In this document: piece by piece, positions 7,566 through 15,490 of the stretch
Layout of the letters: every line of letters starts with the position of its first letter
Position numbering within the stretch: position 1 is the stretch's first letter
From: Bacteroidota bacterium
GTDB taxonomy: Bacteria > Bacteroidota > Bacteroidia > Bacteroidales > Bacteroidaceae
Length of the DNA: 34,544 bases
Reading direction: 5' to 3'
Assembly: GCA_023426145.1 (NCBI GenBank)
Contig: JAFABG010000016.1
Location: 1 to 34,544 of the forward strand
Position numbers and translations under genes: made by a program
The notes under the pieces: model-generated
Databases searched by the model: none
What the model saw: only the letters and a program-made list of their open reading frames with translations
Told to the model about the DNA's origin: nothing

Positions 7566-7639
7566 TGATCGCGACAGGATTCAAACCTGTAACCGGCTGA
7601 TCCGTAGTCAGCTACTCTATTCAGTTGAGCTACGCGACC
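7566..7639 (-). tRNA. tRNA-Arg (anticodon ACG), third of three
   Basis: The minus strand folds as a 74-nt cloverleaf without encoded CCA: acceptor GGTCGCG/CGCGATC, D arm GCTC/GAGT, anticodon stem GCTGA/TCAGC around loop CTACGGA (anticodon ACG, reading CGU and, after deamination to inosine, CGC and CGA), and T arm with GTTTGAATC-type loop. The discriminator is A. It differs from the other two copies only by a paired change in the acceptor stem (3:70 T-A instead of C-G). Confidence 0.95.
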
Positions 7640-7660
7640 TTTTATGTCTTGTAAATTCAG

Positions 7661-7734
7661 TGACCGCGACAGGATTCAAACCTGTAACCGGCTGATCCGT
7701 AGTCAGCTACTCTATTCAGTTGAGCTACGCGGCC
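7661..7734 (-). tRNA. tRNA-Arg (anticodon ACG), second of three
   Basis: A 74-nt cloverleaf identical to the copy at 7756-7829: acceptor GGCCGCG/CGCGGTC with a G-T pair at 2:71, anticodon ACG, discriminator A, no encoded CCA. A 21-base spacer separates it from each neighbour, so the three are presumably cut from one transcript. Confidence 0.96.
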
Positions 7735-7755
7735 ATTCTGTTAATTCGAAAAAAG

Positions 7756-7829
7756 TGACCGCGACAGGATTCAAACCTGTAACCGGCTGATCCGTAGTCA
7801 GCTACTCTATTCAGTTGAGCTACGCGGCC
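7756..7829 (-). tRNA. tRNA-Arg (anticodon ACG), first of three
   Basis: First copy in transcription order, 21 bases downstream of the -7 box at 7851-7858. Same sequence and anticodon loop as the second copy. Reading CGU and CGC fits a family where arginine is often written CGT, as in many genes here. Confidence 0.96.
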
Positions 7830-7850
7830 ATTGTTTCGTTTTAACGGGTG

Positions 7851-7881
7851 CAAAGATACGCACTTTTCCCGAATTAGCAAG
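7851..7881 (-). promoter_or_regulatory. Promoter of the tRNA-Arg cluster
   Basis: The minus strand has TATCTTTG (7851-7858) preceded at a 19-base gap by CTTG (7878-7881), a three-of-four match to the -33 box TTTG. It fits the Bacteroides consensus and lies just ahead of the first tRNA. Confidence 0.6.
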
Positions 7882-7907
7882 GATTACGAGACTTTTTTTG
7901 TAGAAAA

Positions 7908-10208
7908 TTATTCGATAAAACGGTAATTAAAGAGTTGAAAACCGATGCTCAGACCCACATTCCATTCCTTTGTCGGTGAGCTATAATGATTTACATAGGC
8001 TGAGATGTCTCCAAAGGGTAATTGGCAAACCATTGAAATTTCTCCTAAATATTCGAATTTAGAGAAGGCTTTTCCATAATAAGCCTTATTTAATGAGTTT
8101 CTTTGAATGGGATATATAGGCATAAATCCATAAAATTCACCTCTCAAATGGAATATTTGACTCAGACGGTAGATGGGGCGAATGCCAACTCCAATAAATT
8201 GATTAGCACGGAATGCTTCGTTATAGGTGAGTTTACTGTGCTGTGTGGGCGAAAATTCACTTGCTTGCATCATTGTAGCCGTATAGTTCTCGGAGAAGTT
8301 CTTCGAAGCGTAAAGAGCTTTTAAATACCAACCAAGTATCCAATGTTCGCTCATTGTGTGATATTTCTCTTTCATATATGAAAGTTGAAGCCAAGAATGA
8401 TATTCAATGTTTTCATTTTCTCTATTATATCCTTCACCAGGATAGAACTTTTCGTGACCCATAAATATCTGTGCTACAAGCGCTTCGTTATAACCTTCTG
8501 TCGCGTATTGTCGAGAGTTTAGAGTACTACCATTAAAGCTAATTGACCCTCCGAATAAATCATATTGGCTTCTATCGAACTGGTCTTTATCAAAATCGAT
8601 TATTTTTTTCTGGAAATATTTATCTTCAATGCGAGCTATTCCAATGCCGAATTCAGCTCGTTTACTTAGAAGAAATGGGAGGGCTAGTTGTACTTTCAAA
8701 AACCGTTCGTCTTTTTGATTAAAAGCTGGATTGTTGTTTCTAGAGAATAAATTCTCTTTCTTGAAATAGTCAAAGGTACTGACTGACGCAATAAAGCGAT
8801 AAGAGGTAGGGATTGTTGTCGAAAAATCTATTTTTGCCATTAGTTGGGCATTGTTATAGACTTTTCCTAGCTGCCCATCAAGAAGAAACTCTTTCGAGTA
8901 ATAGTTCAAGTCTTGGTAGCTCATTCCAAGGTAGACCTGATTTGAATTTGAAGTTGAAATATTCCCTCCTAAGCGTACTGCAAAATTATTCACCAATTTC
9001 ACTTTTAAATGCAAGTCGTATGTTTCATTTTCGGGGTTATATACAGCATGCGGAATAATTTCTGATATCATATTATCTGATAGCAAACGGAAATAGGCTC
9101 CTTTAAAATCTTCATATGTAAATTCTTTATTATTAGAGCTATGCAGTTCTCTTTTAATGTACGCTTGTTGTTGTGGATTAGCACCTTCAATAATAATGTT
9201 CTTAAAGCGTAGCTCAGGGAAATTGCTCCGATATACCAATCTTCTTAAGCGAACGTTATTTATGTCTACACGTCTGTGTATACGACTTTTTATGGAATCC
9301 ATCATACTTACGGTCTTATTGTAACCAATATCATGTAATTCATCTATTCGTTGAAAATCCATTAAACTGACATTGTCGTATTTAAACGTCATAAGAATAC
9401 CCATAGAATCAGGAATTGAATAATCTGTTTTTTGCATTACCATGTTTTCTATCTGGCTCATTAGATCATTTTCTTTCGGTTTTGTTGGATTGGTGGATAC
9501 AACGCTACCTATGATAATATCTGGATGAAAATCATGTATCATAACGTCGGTGGGAAAATTATTATAAATACCTCCGTCATAGGCCAAAACACTATCAATT
9601 TCTATGGGTTTAAACATGAATGGGAAGCTCATAGAAGCACGAACAGCATCACCCAAGTCACCATGCTTCATTACCAGTTGTTTTTTATTATAGACATCAG
9701 ATGCCACGCAGCGAAATGGAACAAACAGTTTGTCGAAATTTCCATTACAAGAAGCTGTTGCACGTGCAAATAGGTCTATAAATACTAAATTCATTTGGAT
9801 AGGATTAACTACACTTGTTGGCAAGAACTGAGGCTTAAAGTTTTTTAATGAATCTTTGAAAGAGAAACGTATATTAAAAAAATCCGGTGTTGGCAGGTTC
9901 TTCTTGAAATGGTAGACATATTTTTCTTCTACTTGCCCTGAATACCATCTTTTAAAATCTTCAGACTTTAAAAGATGCTCCATATCGTCAGGAGAATATC
10001 CCATAGCATATAATGATCCAATAATGGCACCCATTGAGGTGCCGGTAATATAATCGATGGGAATATTATTTTCTTCTAAAGCGCGAATAATGCCTATATG
10101 TGTCAAGCCTTTAGCGCCTCCGCCACTAAGCACCAGACCCACTTTTTGGGCGCGAATGACAGAGATAAATAAACATAAAGCAATCAAAACGAAAAGTCTT
10201 TTTCTCAT
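7908..10208 (-). CDS. Patatin-like phospholipase with POTRA and outer-membrane barrel (type Vd)
   Basis: A 766-residue protein. A signal peptide (about 1-20) is followed by a patatin domain: oxyanion loop GGGAKG (29-34), nucleophile Ser58 in GTSMG and Asp211 in DGG, which together form the Ser-Asp dyad of patatin lipases. A POTRA-like segment follows (about 335-410, beginning near LRFKNIIIEG), then a long Tyr/Phe-rich region of alternating strands suited to an outer-membrane beta barrel. This order is that of PlpD-type (type Vd) proteins, where the barrel anchors or exports the lipase. Substrate and whether the patatin part is released cannot be told. It is monocistronic, with a -7 box at 10248-10255. 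Confidence 0.88.
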   Translation of the reverse strand: MRKRLFVLIALCLFISVIRAQKVGLVLSGGGAKGLTHIGIIRALEENNIPIDYITGTSMGAIIGSLYAMGYSPDDMEHLLKSEDFKRWYSGQVEEKYVYHFKKNLPTPDFFNIRFSFKDSLKNFKPQFLPTSVVNPIQMNLVFIDLFARATASCNGNFDKLFVPFRCVASDVYNKKQLVMKHGDLGDAVRASMSFPFMFKPIEIDSVLAYDGGIYNNFPTDVMIHDFHPDIIIGSVVSTNPTKPKENDLMSQIENMVMQKTDYSIPDSMGILMTFKYDNVSLMDFQRIDELHDIGYNKTVSMMDSIKSRIHRRVDINNVRLRRLVYRSNFPELRFKNIIIEGANPQQQAYIKRELHSSNNKEFTYEDFKGAYFRLLSDNMISEIIPHAVYNPENETYDLHLKVKLVNNFAVRLGGNISTSNSNQVYLGMSYQDLNYYSKEFLLDGQLGKVYNNAQLMAKIDFSTTIPTSYRFIASVSTFDYFKKENLFSRNNNPAFNQKDERFLKVQLALPFLLSKRAEFGIGIARIEDKYFQKKIIDFDKDQFDRSQYDLFGGSISFNGSTLNSRQYATEGYNEALVAQIFMGHEKFYPGEGYNRENENIEYHSWLQLSYMKEKYHTMSEHWILGWYLKALYASKNFSENYTATMMQASEFSPTQHSKLTYNEAFRANQFIGVGIRPIYRLSQIFHLRGEFYGFMPIYPIQRNSLNKAYYGKAFSKFEYLGEISMVCQLPFGDISAYVNHYSSPTKEWNVGLSIGFQLFNYRFIE

Positions 10209-10247
10209 AACCCGAATAAAACTATTTATTTATTATCTTTTAATATT

Positions 10248-10255
10248 CAAATATA
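10248..10255 (-). promoter_or_regulatory. -7 box of the patatin gene promoter
   Basis: The minus strand reads TATATTTG, matching TAnnTTTG, about 40 bases before the start codon. The surroundings are very AT-rich, which lowers the weight of the match. Confidence 0.4.
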
Positions 10256-10295
10256 TATAATACTTTCCGAAATATCGATGTAACATCTACGTTTT

Positions 10296-10341
10296 ATAAT
10301 GAAAAAGAGCATTGCAACACATAATGTGTTGAATGCTCTTT
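10296..10341 (-). terminator. Terminator of htpG
   Basis: Inverted repeat AAAGAGCATT (10304-10313) and AATGCTCTTT (10332-10341), with a further inner CAACAC/GTGTTG pairing that makes a long hairpin. On the minus strand it is followed by TTTTTCATT. It lies 34 bases past the htpG stop. Confidence 0.75.
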
Positions 10342-10374
10342 CTGATCTATGTTATAATAAATAAAGGGGCAGTA

Positions 10375-12420
10375 TTAAATCAACTCAATGCTTCGTTTCA
10401 CAAAATTATTCAAAGCTTCACCTTTCAACATGTTGTTTTGCAACAAAGCTAAATCGATGAGTTGTCGTATGACCTTATTAGTATTGGCATAATTAGCAAA
10501 AATAGTATCTTTTTTATTTTTAAATTCATCCCATTTCTTATCAAGATCGCTTAATTCCCCTTTTTCAGTAGTTGGAATTTCGTCCTCTTTCATATTTTGA
10601 TGAGCATTTCTAAGTTCATTTCTACGTTTTTCAACAGCATCCATCTCTGTTTGTATTGGCGCAATCTCACTTTTGCAGGTATTTTCTTCTTCTTCAATAA
10701 CTTGCTTAATGAGTTTATGATCAGAGTTTAATACCAAATTAAACATATTCGGCATTTCACCATAGAAATTCATTCCAGCTTGTATATTTGCCATTTCTTT
10801 CATTCGGCGCATATATTCACTTTGAGTAATCATTAACGGAGCTGAAGTCTCGCCTAATGCTTGTGTTATTACACTAAACTCAACTTTATCCATTTGAGGC
10901 AATTGGCTTTTGAAAGCAGTTGTAATTGCTCCTTGTTTATCTTGAGCTAGCGTATCGTTCTTTTTCTCTTCTTTCACAATGAGATTATCAATAACGTCAC
11001 TATCAACACGGGTAAAGCGAGATTTCTCAAACTTCTGCTCCAATGTACTTATCATTGCTATATCCAATTGTCCATCCATAAGCATAACATTATAGCCTTT
11101 ATTGATAGCCGCTTCGATATAACTAAATTGCTCATCTTTATTATTCGCGTATAAATAAACAAGATTTCCTTCTTTATCTGTCTGATTATCTTTAATCAGT
11201 GTTTGATACTCTTCGAAAGTGTAATGTTTGTTATTTGTATCGGTGAAAAGGGCAAATTTTTGCGCTTTATCATAGAATTCCTCTTGAGTAAGCATCCCAT
11301 AATTGATGAATATTTTCAAGTCATTCCATTTCTCTTCAAACTGGCTACGATCGTTCTTAAAGATAGATTGCAAACGGTCTGAAACCTTTTTTGTGATATA
11401 GGTAGAGATCTTTTTCACGTTTGAATCACTCTGCAAGTAAGAACGAGATACATTCAAAGGAATATCTGGTGAATCAATAACGCCATGTAGTAAAGTCAAG
11501 AAGTCAGGTACAATTCCTTCTACAGAATCTGTAACATATACCTGGTTACAATAGAGCTGAATCTTATTCTTATTCAGTTCAATATTGCTTTTTACTTTCG
11601 GGAAATATAAGATACCTGTTAGATGAAATGGGTAATCCACATTTAAATGAATCCAAAAGAGGGGCTCATCTGACATTGGATATAACTTACTATAGAACGA
11701 CTTATAGTCTTCATCAGTCAGTTCACTAGGCTTACGTGTCCAAAGAGGAGTTGTATCGTTAATAATGTTATCTTCCGAAGTCTCTATTTGTTTGCCGTCT
11801 TTCCATTCTTTTTTCTTTCCAAATGCTATTGATACAGGAAGGAAACTGCAATATTTTTTCAGAAGTTCAGAAATACGTGCTTCTTCAAGAAATTCTTTGC
11901 AGTCATCATCGATGTGTAAGATGATATCTGATCCACGATCTGCTTTTTCTACTTCTTCAATAGTAAATTCAGGGCTACCGTCACATGTCCACTTTATTGC
12001 CTGAGCGTCGTTTTTGTAAGATTTAGTAATAATCTCTACTTTTTTAGCTACCATGAAGGCTGAATAGAAACCTAAACCAAAATGACCAATGATTGCATTT
12101 GCGTCATCTTTATACTTTGCTAAAAAGTCATTTGCTCCGGAAAATGCGATCTGGTTGATATACTTTTCAATTTCTTCGGCAGTCAAACCGATGCCACGGT
12201 CAGATATTGTAATTGTATCTTTTCCTAATTCAACGTGAATGGTCAAGTCGCCAAGCTCACCTTTGAATTCGCCAATAGAAGCAAAAGTGTTCAGTTTTTG
12301 AGTGGCATCTACAGCGTTTGATACTAGTTCGCGAAGAAAAATTTCATGATCACTGTACAAGAACTTTTTAATAATTGGGAAAATGTTCTCAGTTGTAACT
12401 CCAATATTACCTTTTTGCAT
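10375..12420 (-). CDS. htpG: Hsp90-family chaperone HtpG
   Basis: A 681-residue cytosolic ATP-dependent chaperone. The N-terminal GHKL ATP site is intact: Glu31 and Asn35 in RELVSNAVDA, Asp74 in DRGIGLT, and the lid motif GHFGLGFYSAFMVA. The middle domain and C-terminal dimerisation domain follow. It is longer than E. coli HtpG (624 residues), mainly through a highly charged, probably coiled-coil insert at about 576-638 within the C-terminal domain. Its neighbour clpC is also a proteostasis gene on the same strand, but the clpC terminator at 12486-12515 separates them. I see no convincing -7 box and no CIRCE-type inverted repeat before it. Confidence 0.96.
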   Translation of the reverse strand: MQKGNIGVTTENIFPIIKKFLYSDHEIFLRELVSNAVDATQKLNTFASIGEFKGELGDLTIHVELGKDTITISDRGIGLTAEEIEKYINQIAFSGANDFLAKYKDDANAIIGHFGLGFYSAFMVAKKVEIITKSYKNDAQAIKWTCDGSPEFTIEEVEKADRGSDIILHIDDDCKEFLEEARISELLKKYCSFLPVSIAFGKKKEWKDGKQIETSEDNIINDTTPLWTRKPSELTDEDYKSFYSKLYPMSDEPLFWIHLNVDYPFHLTGILYFPKVKSNIELNKNKIQLYCNQVYVTDSVEGIVPDFLTLLHGVIDSPDIPLNVSRSYLQSDSNVKKISTYITKKVSDRLQSIFKNDRSQFEEKWNDLKIFINYGMLTQEEFYDKAQKFALFTDTNNKHYTFEEYQTLIKDNQTDKEGNLVYLYANNKDEQFSYIEAAINKGYNVMLMDGQLDIAMISTLEQKFEKSRFTRVDSDVIDNLIVKEEKKNDTLAQDKQGAITTAFKSQLPQMDKVEFSVITQALGETSAPLMITQSEYMRRMKEMANIQAGMNFYGEMPNMFNLVLNSDHKLIKQVIEEEENTCKSEIAPIQTEMDAVEKRRNELRNAHQNMKEDEIPTTEKGELSDLDKKWDEFKNKKDTIFANYANTNKVIRQLIDLALLQNNMLKGEALNNFVKRSIELI

Positions 12421-12485
12421 AATAACGTATGTTTTTTTAGTTTAATACTAAGTATGTTTCATTTAATTGTTGCTCAAAGAGAGAC

Positions 12486-12515
12486 AAAAAAAATGCCAGA
12501 CCTTTCGGTCTGACA
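12486..12515 (-). terminator. Terminator of clpC
   Basis: On the minus strand, TGTCAGACC-GAAA-GGTCTGGCA forms a nine-pair stem with one mismatch and a GAAA tetraloop, followed by eight T. The outer AATGCCA arm could alternatively pair with TGGCATT at 12519-12525. Confidence 0.85.
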
Positions 12516-12553
12516 TTTTGGCATTTTCTATAATTAGTATAATCAAGCTGATA

Positions 12554-15094
12554 TTATTCAGCAGATACTTGATTTGCAACTTTCATTTCTATTTCAGTCT
12601 TTTCACTATTTAGCGATACCTGTATAGTATCTTTCTCTTTCAACGAAGTTGAAGATATTATAAGCTCTGACAAGCCATCTTCCAAATAGCTTTGGATTGC
12701 TCTCTTCAATGGACGCGCTCCAAATTGTACATCATATCCTTTTTCTGCAACAAACCTTTTAGCTTCATCATCGATAACAAGTTTATATCCAATAGATTCT
12801 ATTCTATTATACAAGCCTTTTAGCTCAATGTCGATAATTTTAGTAATTGCTTCTAATGAAAGCTGATCAAACGTTATTATTTCGTCAACACGGTTGATGA
12901 ATTCAGGCGCGAATGACTTATTTAAAGCTTTCTGTATTACGCTTCGCGAGAACTCTTTATCATCTAATCGGCTCTTAGTAGCAAAACCTACTCCACGACC
13001 AAACTCTTTCAATTGTCGTGTACCAATATTAGAAGTCATAATAACAACGGTGTTTTTAAAGTCAACCATTCTGCCATAACTGTCAGTTAATCTACCTTCA
13101 TCCATAACTTGAAGTAATAGATTAAACACATCAGGATGTGCTTTTTCAATTTCATCAAGCAGCACAATAGAATAGGGTTTACGACGAACCTTTTCAGTTA
13201 GCTGTCCTCCTTCTTCATAGCCGACATATCCCGGAGGAGCTCCAACTAAACGAGAAACAGTAAACTTTTCCATAAATTCGCTCATGTCTATACGAATCAA
13301 CGCATCAGAGGACCCAAACATGTATTTAGCTAATTCTTTAGCTAAATGAGTCTTACCAACACCTGTAGGACCTAAAAACATAAAAGTTCCAATAGGTTTG
13401 TTGGGGTCTTTTAATCCTACGCGGCTTCTTAAGATGGCCTTAACTAACTTTTCTATAGCAGGATCTTGAGCAATAACTTTTGCCTGAAGATTCTCTTTCA
13501 TTCCTGCCAATTTAACTCCTTCCGCCTGGGCCATGCGTTGCACTGGAATGCCCGACATCATGGAAATGACATTGGCTATATCCTCAGCATCAACAGTTTG
13601 TCTATTCTCTTTTAAACTATCTTCCCACTCTTGTTTTATCTGATCTAATTGAAGACTAAGCTCTTTTTCTTTATCACGAAAGCTAGCAGCAAGTTCAAAA
13701 TTTTGTGATTTAACTGCTTCATTTTTCTTGTTTTTAGCTTCTTCGATAAGCTTTTCTTGTTCTTCAAGTTCTTTGGGAGCATTTACGTTGGTAAGATGCA
13801 CACGAGATCCAGCTTCATCAAGAGCATCAATAGCTTTATCTGGAAAATTTCGATCAGTGATGTAGCGATCTGTCAACTTGACACACGCTTCTAAAGCTTC
13901 ATCAGTGTAATTTACATTATGATGGTCTTCATACTTGTCCTTAATATTACGCAAAATTTGAAGTGTCTCGTCAGCAGTAGTAGGTTCTACCATCACTTTC
14001 TGAAAGCGACGCTCTAATGCACCATCTTTTTCGATGTTTTTACGATATTCATCAAGCGTAGTAGCACCAATGCATTGTATTTCACCTCTTGCTAAAGCGG
14101 GTTTGAGCATATTTGCTGCATCCATAGAACCTGCTGCAGAACCTGCCCCAACAATAGTATGAATTTCATCTATGAAGAGAATTACATTTGGGTTTCTTTG
14201 TAGCTCATTCAGAATGGATCGTATGCGTTCTTCAAATTGTCCACGATACTTTGTTCCAGCTACAACTGCTGTCATATCAAGTGCTACGACACGTTTATCA
14301 AACAATACACGAGACACTTTTTTCTGAATGATTCTCAAAGCTAATCCCTCAACAATTGCTGATTTACCTACTCCGGGTTCTCCAATTAGAATCGGATTAT
14401 TCTTTTTACGACGGCTGAGAATTTGAGCTAATCGTTCAATTTCTTTTTCTCTACCTACAACGGGGTCTAAACGCCCTTCTTCAGCAGCCTTCGTCATATC
14501 TGTACCGAAATTATCAAGTACAGGGGTGTCATTAGACGGCTTTTTAGAAGCCGTTTGAGCTTGTTGACGACGTTCTTCTGCGTTCCCTCCTGATGAGCGA
14601 TGAGATGGCATTTCATCATCGTCATCATCTTCAGGGAATCCCATTCCTGAGTTTATATCGGGTTGTAAAGTCGTTTGTTCTAAAACTTTTTCATAATTCA
14701 CGCCATTAGCTTCTAATACATAAGCAGCCATATTATTTCTTTCTCTTAGAATTGCTAATAAAACATGCTCTGTATCAGCTATATTACTTTTCATTCCACG
14801 TGCTTCTAATATGCACATCTTTAAAATTTTTGCGGCATCATTAGATAATGGTATCTCTGCATCAGGTAATAGCATATCATCTGCATCCATCTTTAAGTGA
14901 GCTTCAATCTGCTGCTTAACAGCAACTAAATTTGTGTTGAGTTTTGACAATATCTCGATAGCTTTTCCTTCACCATCACGAAGCATTCCCAGAAGTAAGT
15001 GTTCTGGACTTATATGCCTATTTCTCAATCTATTGGCTTCTTCCTTACTATAAACGATAATGTCGGAAACTCTTTGTGAGAATTGATTATTCAT
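12554..15094 (-). CDS. clpC: ClpC-type AAA+ unfoldase of the Clp protease
   Basis: An 846-residue class 1 Clp/Hsp100 ATPase. It has two N-terminal Clp repeats (about 1-145), an acidic linker with a DDDDDE stretch near 155, AAA1 with Walker A GEPGVGKS (238-245) and Walker B LFIDEIH, a short middle coiled coil of the ClpC/UVR kind (about 440-490, with FELAASFRDKEKEL), and AAA2 with Walker A GPTGVGKT (575-582). The VGF tripeptide at 702-704 is the ClpP-docking loop, so it should feed substrates to ClpP rather than act as a ClpB-type disaggregase. The short middle domain also excludes ClpB. ClpP is not in this window. Confidence 0.94.
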   Translation of the reverse strand: MNNQFSQRVSDIIVYSKEEANRLRNRHISPEHLLLGMLRDGEGKAIEILSKLNTNLVAVKQQIEAHLKMDADDMLLPDAEIPLSNDAAKILKMCILEARGMKSNIADTEHVLLAILRERNNMAAYVLEANGVNYEKVLEQTTLQPDINSGMGFPEDDDDDEMPSHRSSGGNAEERRQQAQTASKKPSNDTPVLDNFGTDMTKAAEEGRLDPVVGREKEIERLAQILSRRKKNNPILIGEPGVGKSAIVEGLALRIIQKKVSRVLFDKRVVALDMTAVVAGTKYRGQFEERIRSILNELQRNPNVILFIDEIHTIVGAGSAAGSMDAANMLKPALARGEIQCIGATTLDEYRKNIEKDGALERRFQKVMVEPTTADETLQILRNIKDKYEDHHNVNYTDEALEACVKLTDRYITDRNFPDKAIDALDEAGSRVHLTNVNAPKELEEQEKLIEEAKNKKNEAVKSQNFELAASFRDKEKELSLQLDQIKQEWEDSLKENRQTVDAEDIANVISMMSGIPVQRMAQAEGVKLAGMKENLQAKVIAQDPAIEKLVKAILRSRVGLKDPNKPIGTFMFLGPTGVGKTHLAKELAKYMFGSSDALIRIDMSEFMEKFTVSRLVGAPPGYVGYEEGGQLTEKVRRKPYSIVLLDEIEKAHPDVFNLLLQVMDEGRLTDSYGRMVDFKNTVVIMTSNIGTRQLKEFGRGVGFATKSRLDDKEFSRSVIQKALNKSFAPEFINRVDEIITFDQLSLEAITKIIDIELKGLYNRIESIGYKLVIDDEAKRFVAEKGYDVQFGARPLKRAIQSYLEDGLSELIISSTSLKEKDTIQVSLNSEKTEIEMKVANQVSAE

Positions 15095-15128
15095 ATTTCT
15101 TCCTTGTTTTCTAGGGGTTATTCACTCG

Positions 15129-15136
15129 CAAATATA
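15129..15136 (-). promoter_or_regulatory. -7 box of the clpC promoter
   Basis: The minus strand reads TATATTTG, 34 bases before the clpC ATG, matching TAnnTTTG. Upstream at a 20-base gap is TGTG, a poor -33 match. Confidence 0.45.
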
Positions 15137-15412
15137 CGCATTAAATCAAGTTGATTCACATATTCGCTTTATTTCTTTATCTACAAATCGTATGCCATAA
15201 TATTACTTTATTACTGATTTATTATATATATAAGGTATAACAAATAAAGATCACTTTTTTCTTTATGTAATGGGCTTTTTATATTAACATTTATGATTTT
15301 TCTCTTTTTCCCTTTCTACATGTTAATAAAACATAGGCTTGTATAGCGTTTTTAGTTGGTATTATGGAAGAATAAGTAGTCTTTAATACGAAAAAACTTT
15401 CTTTAGAAAAAC
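15137..15412. other. Divergent clpC-gyrA spacer
   Basis: About 275 AT-rich bases between two divergent promoters. No gene is seen. At its right end TACGAAA (15387-15393) and TTTCGTA (15413-15419) form an inverted repeat and AAAAACTTTC occurs twice within it; this overlaps the -33 region of gyrA and could bind a regulator. Confidence 0.5.
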
Positions 15413-15443
15413 TTTCGTATATCGCGGAAAAGTAGTACTTTAG
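15413..15443 (+). promoter_or_regulatory. gyrA promoter
   Basis: TTTC (15413-15416), a 19-base gap, and TACTTTAG (15436-15443) each match the Bacteroides TTTG and TAnnTTTG boxes with one substitution. It lies 47 bases before the gyrA ATG. Confidence 0.45.
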
Positions 15444-15490
15444 CGTGGTTTTTCACAGACCATAGAATGTATAATTAATAATCATTTTAA

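Noticed and set aside
7566..7829. Three near-identical ~74-bp blocks with equal 21-base spacers, resembling a CRISPR-like array
   Set aside because: Each block folds as a complete tRNA-Arg cloverleaf with anticodon ACG; the spacers are simply the intergenic bases of a tRNA cluster.
12421..12493. CIRCE or heat-shock operator upstream of htpG
   Set aside because: No TTAGCACTC-type inverted repeat is present; the only hairpin here is the clpC terminator.
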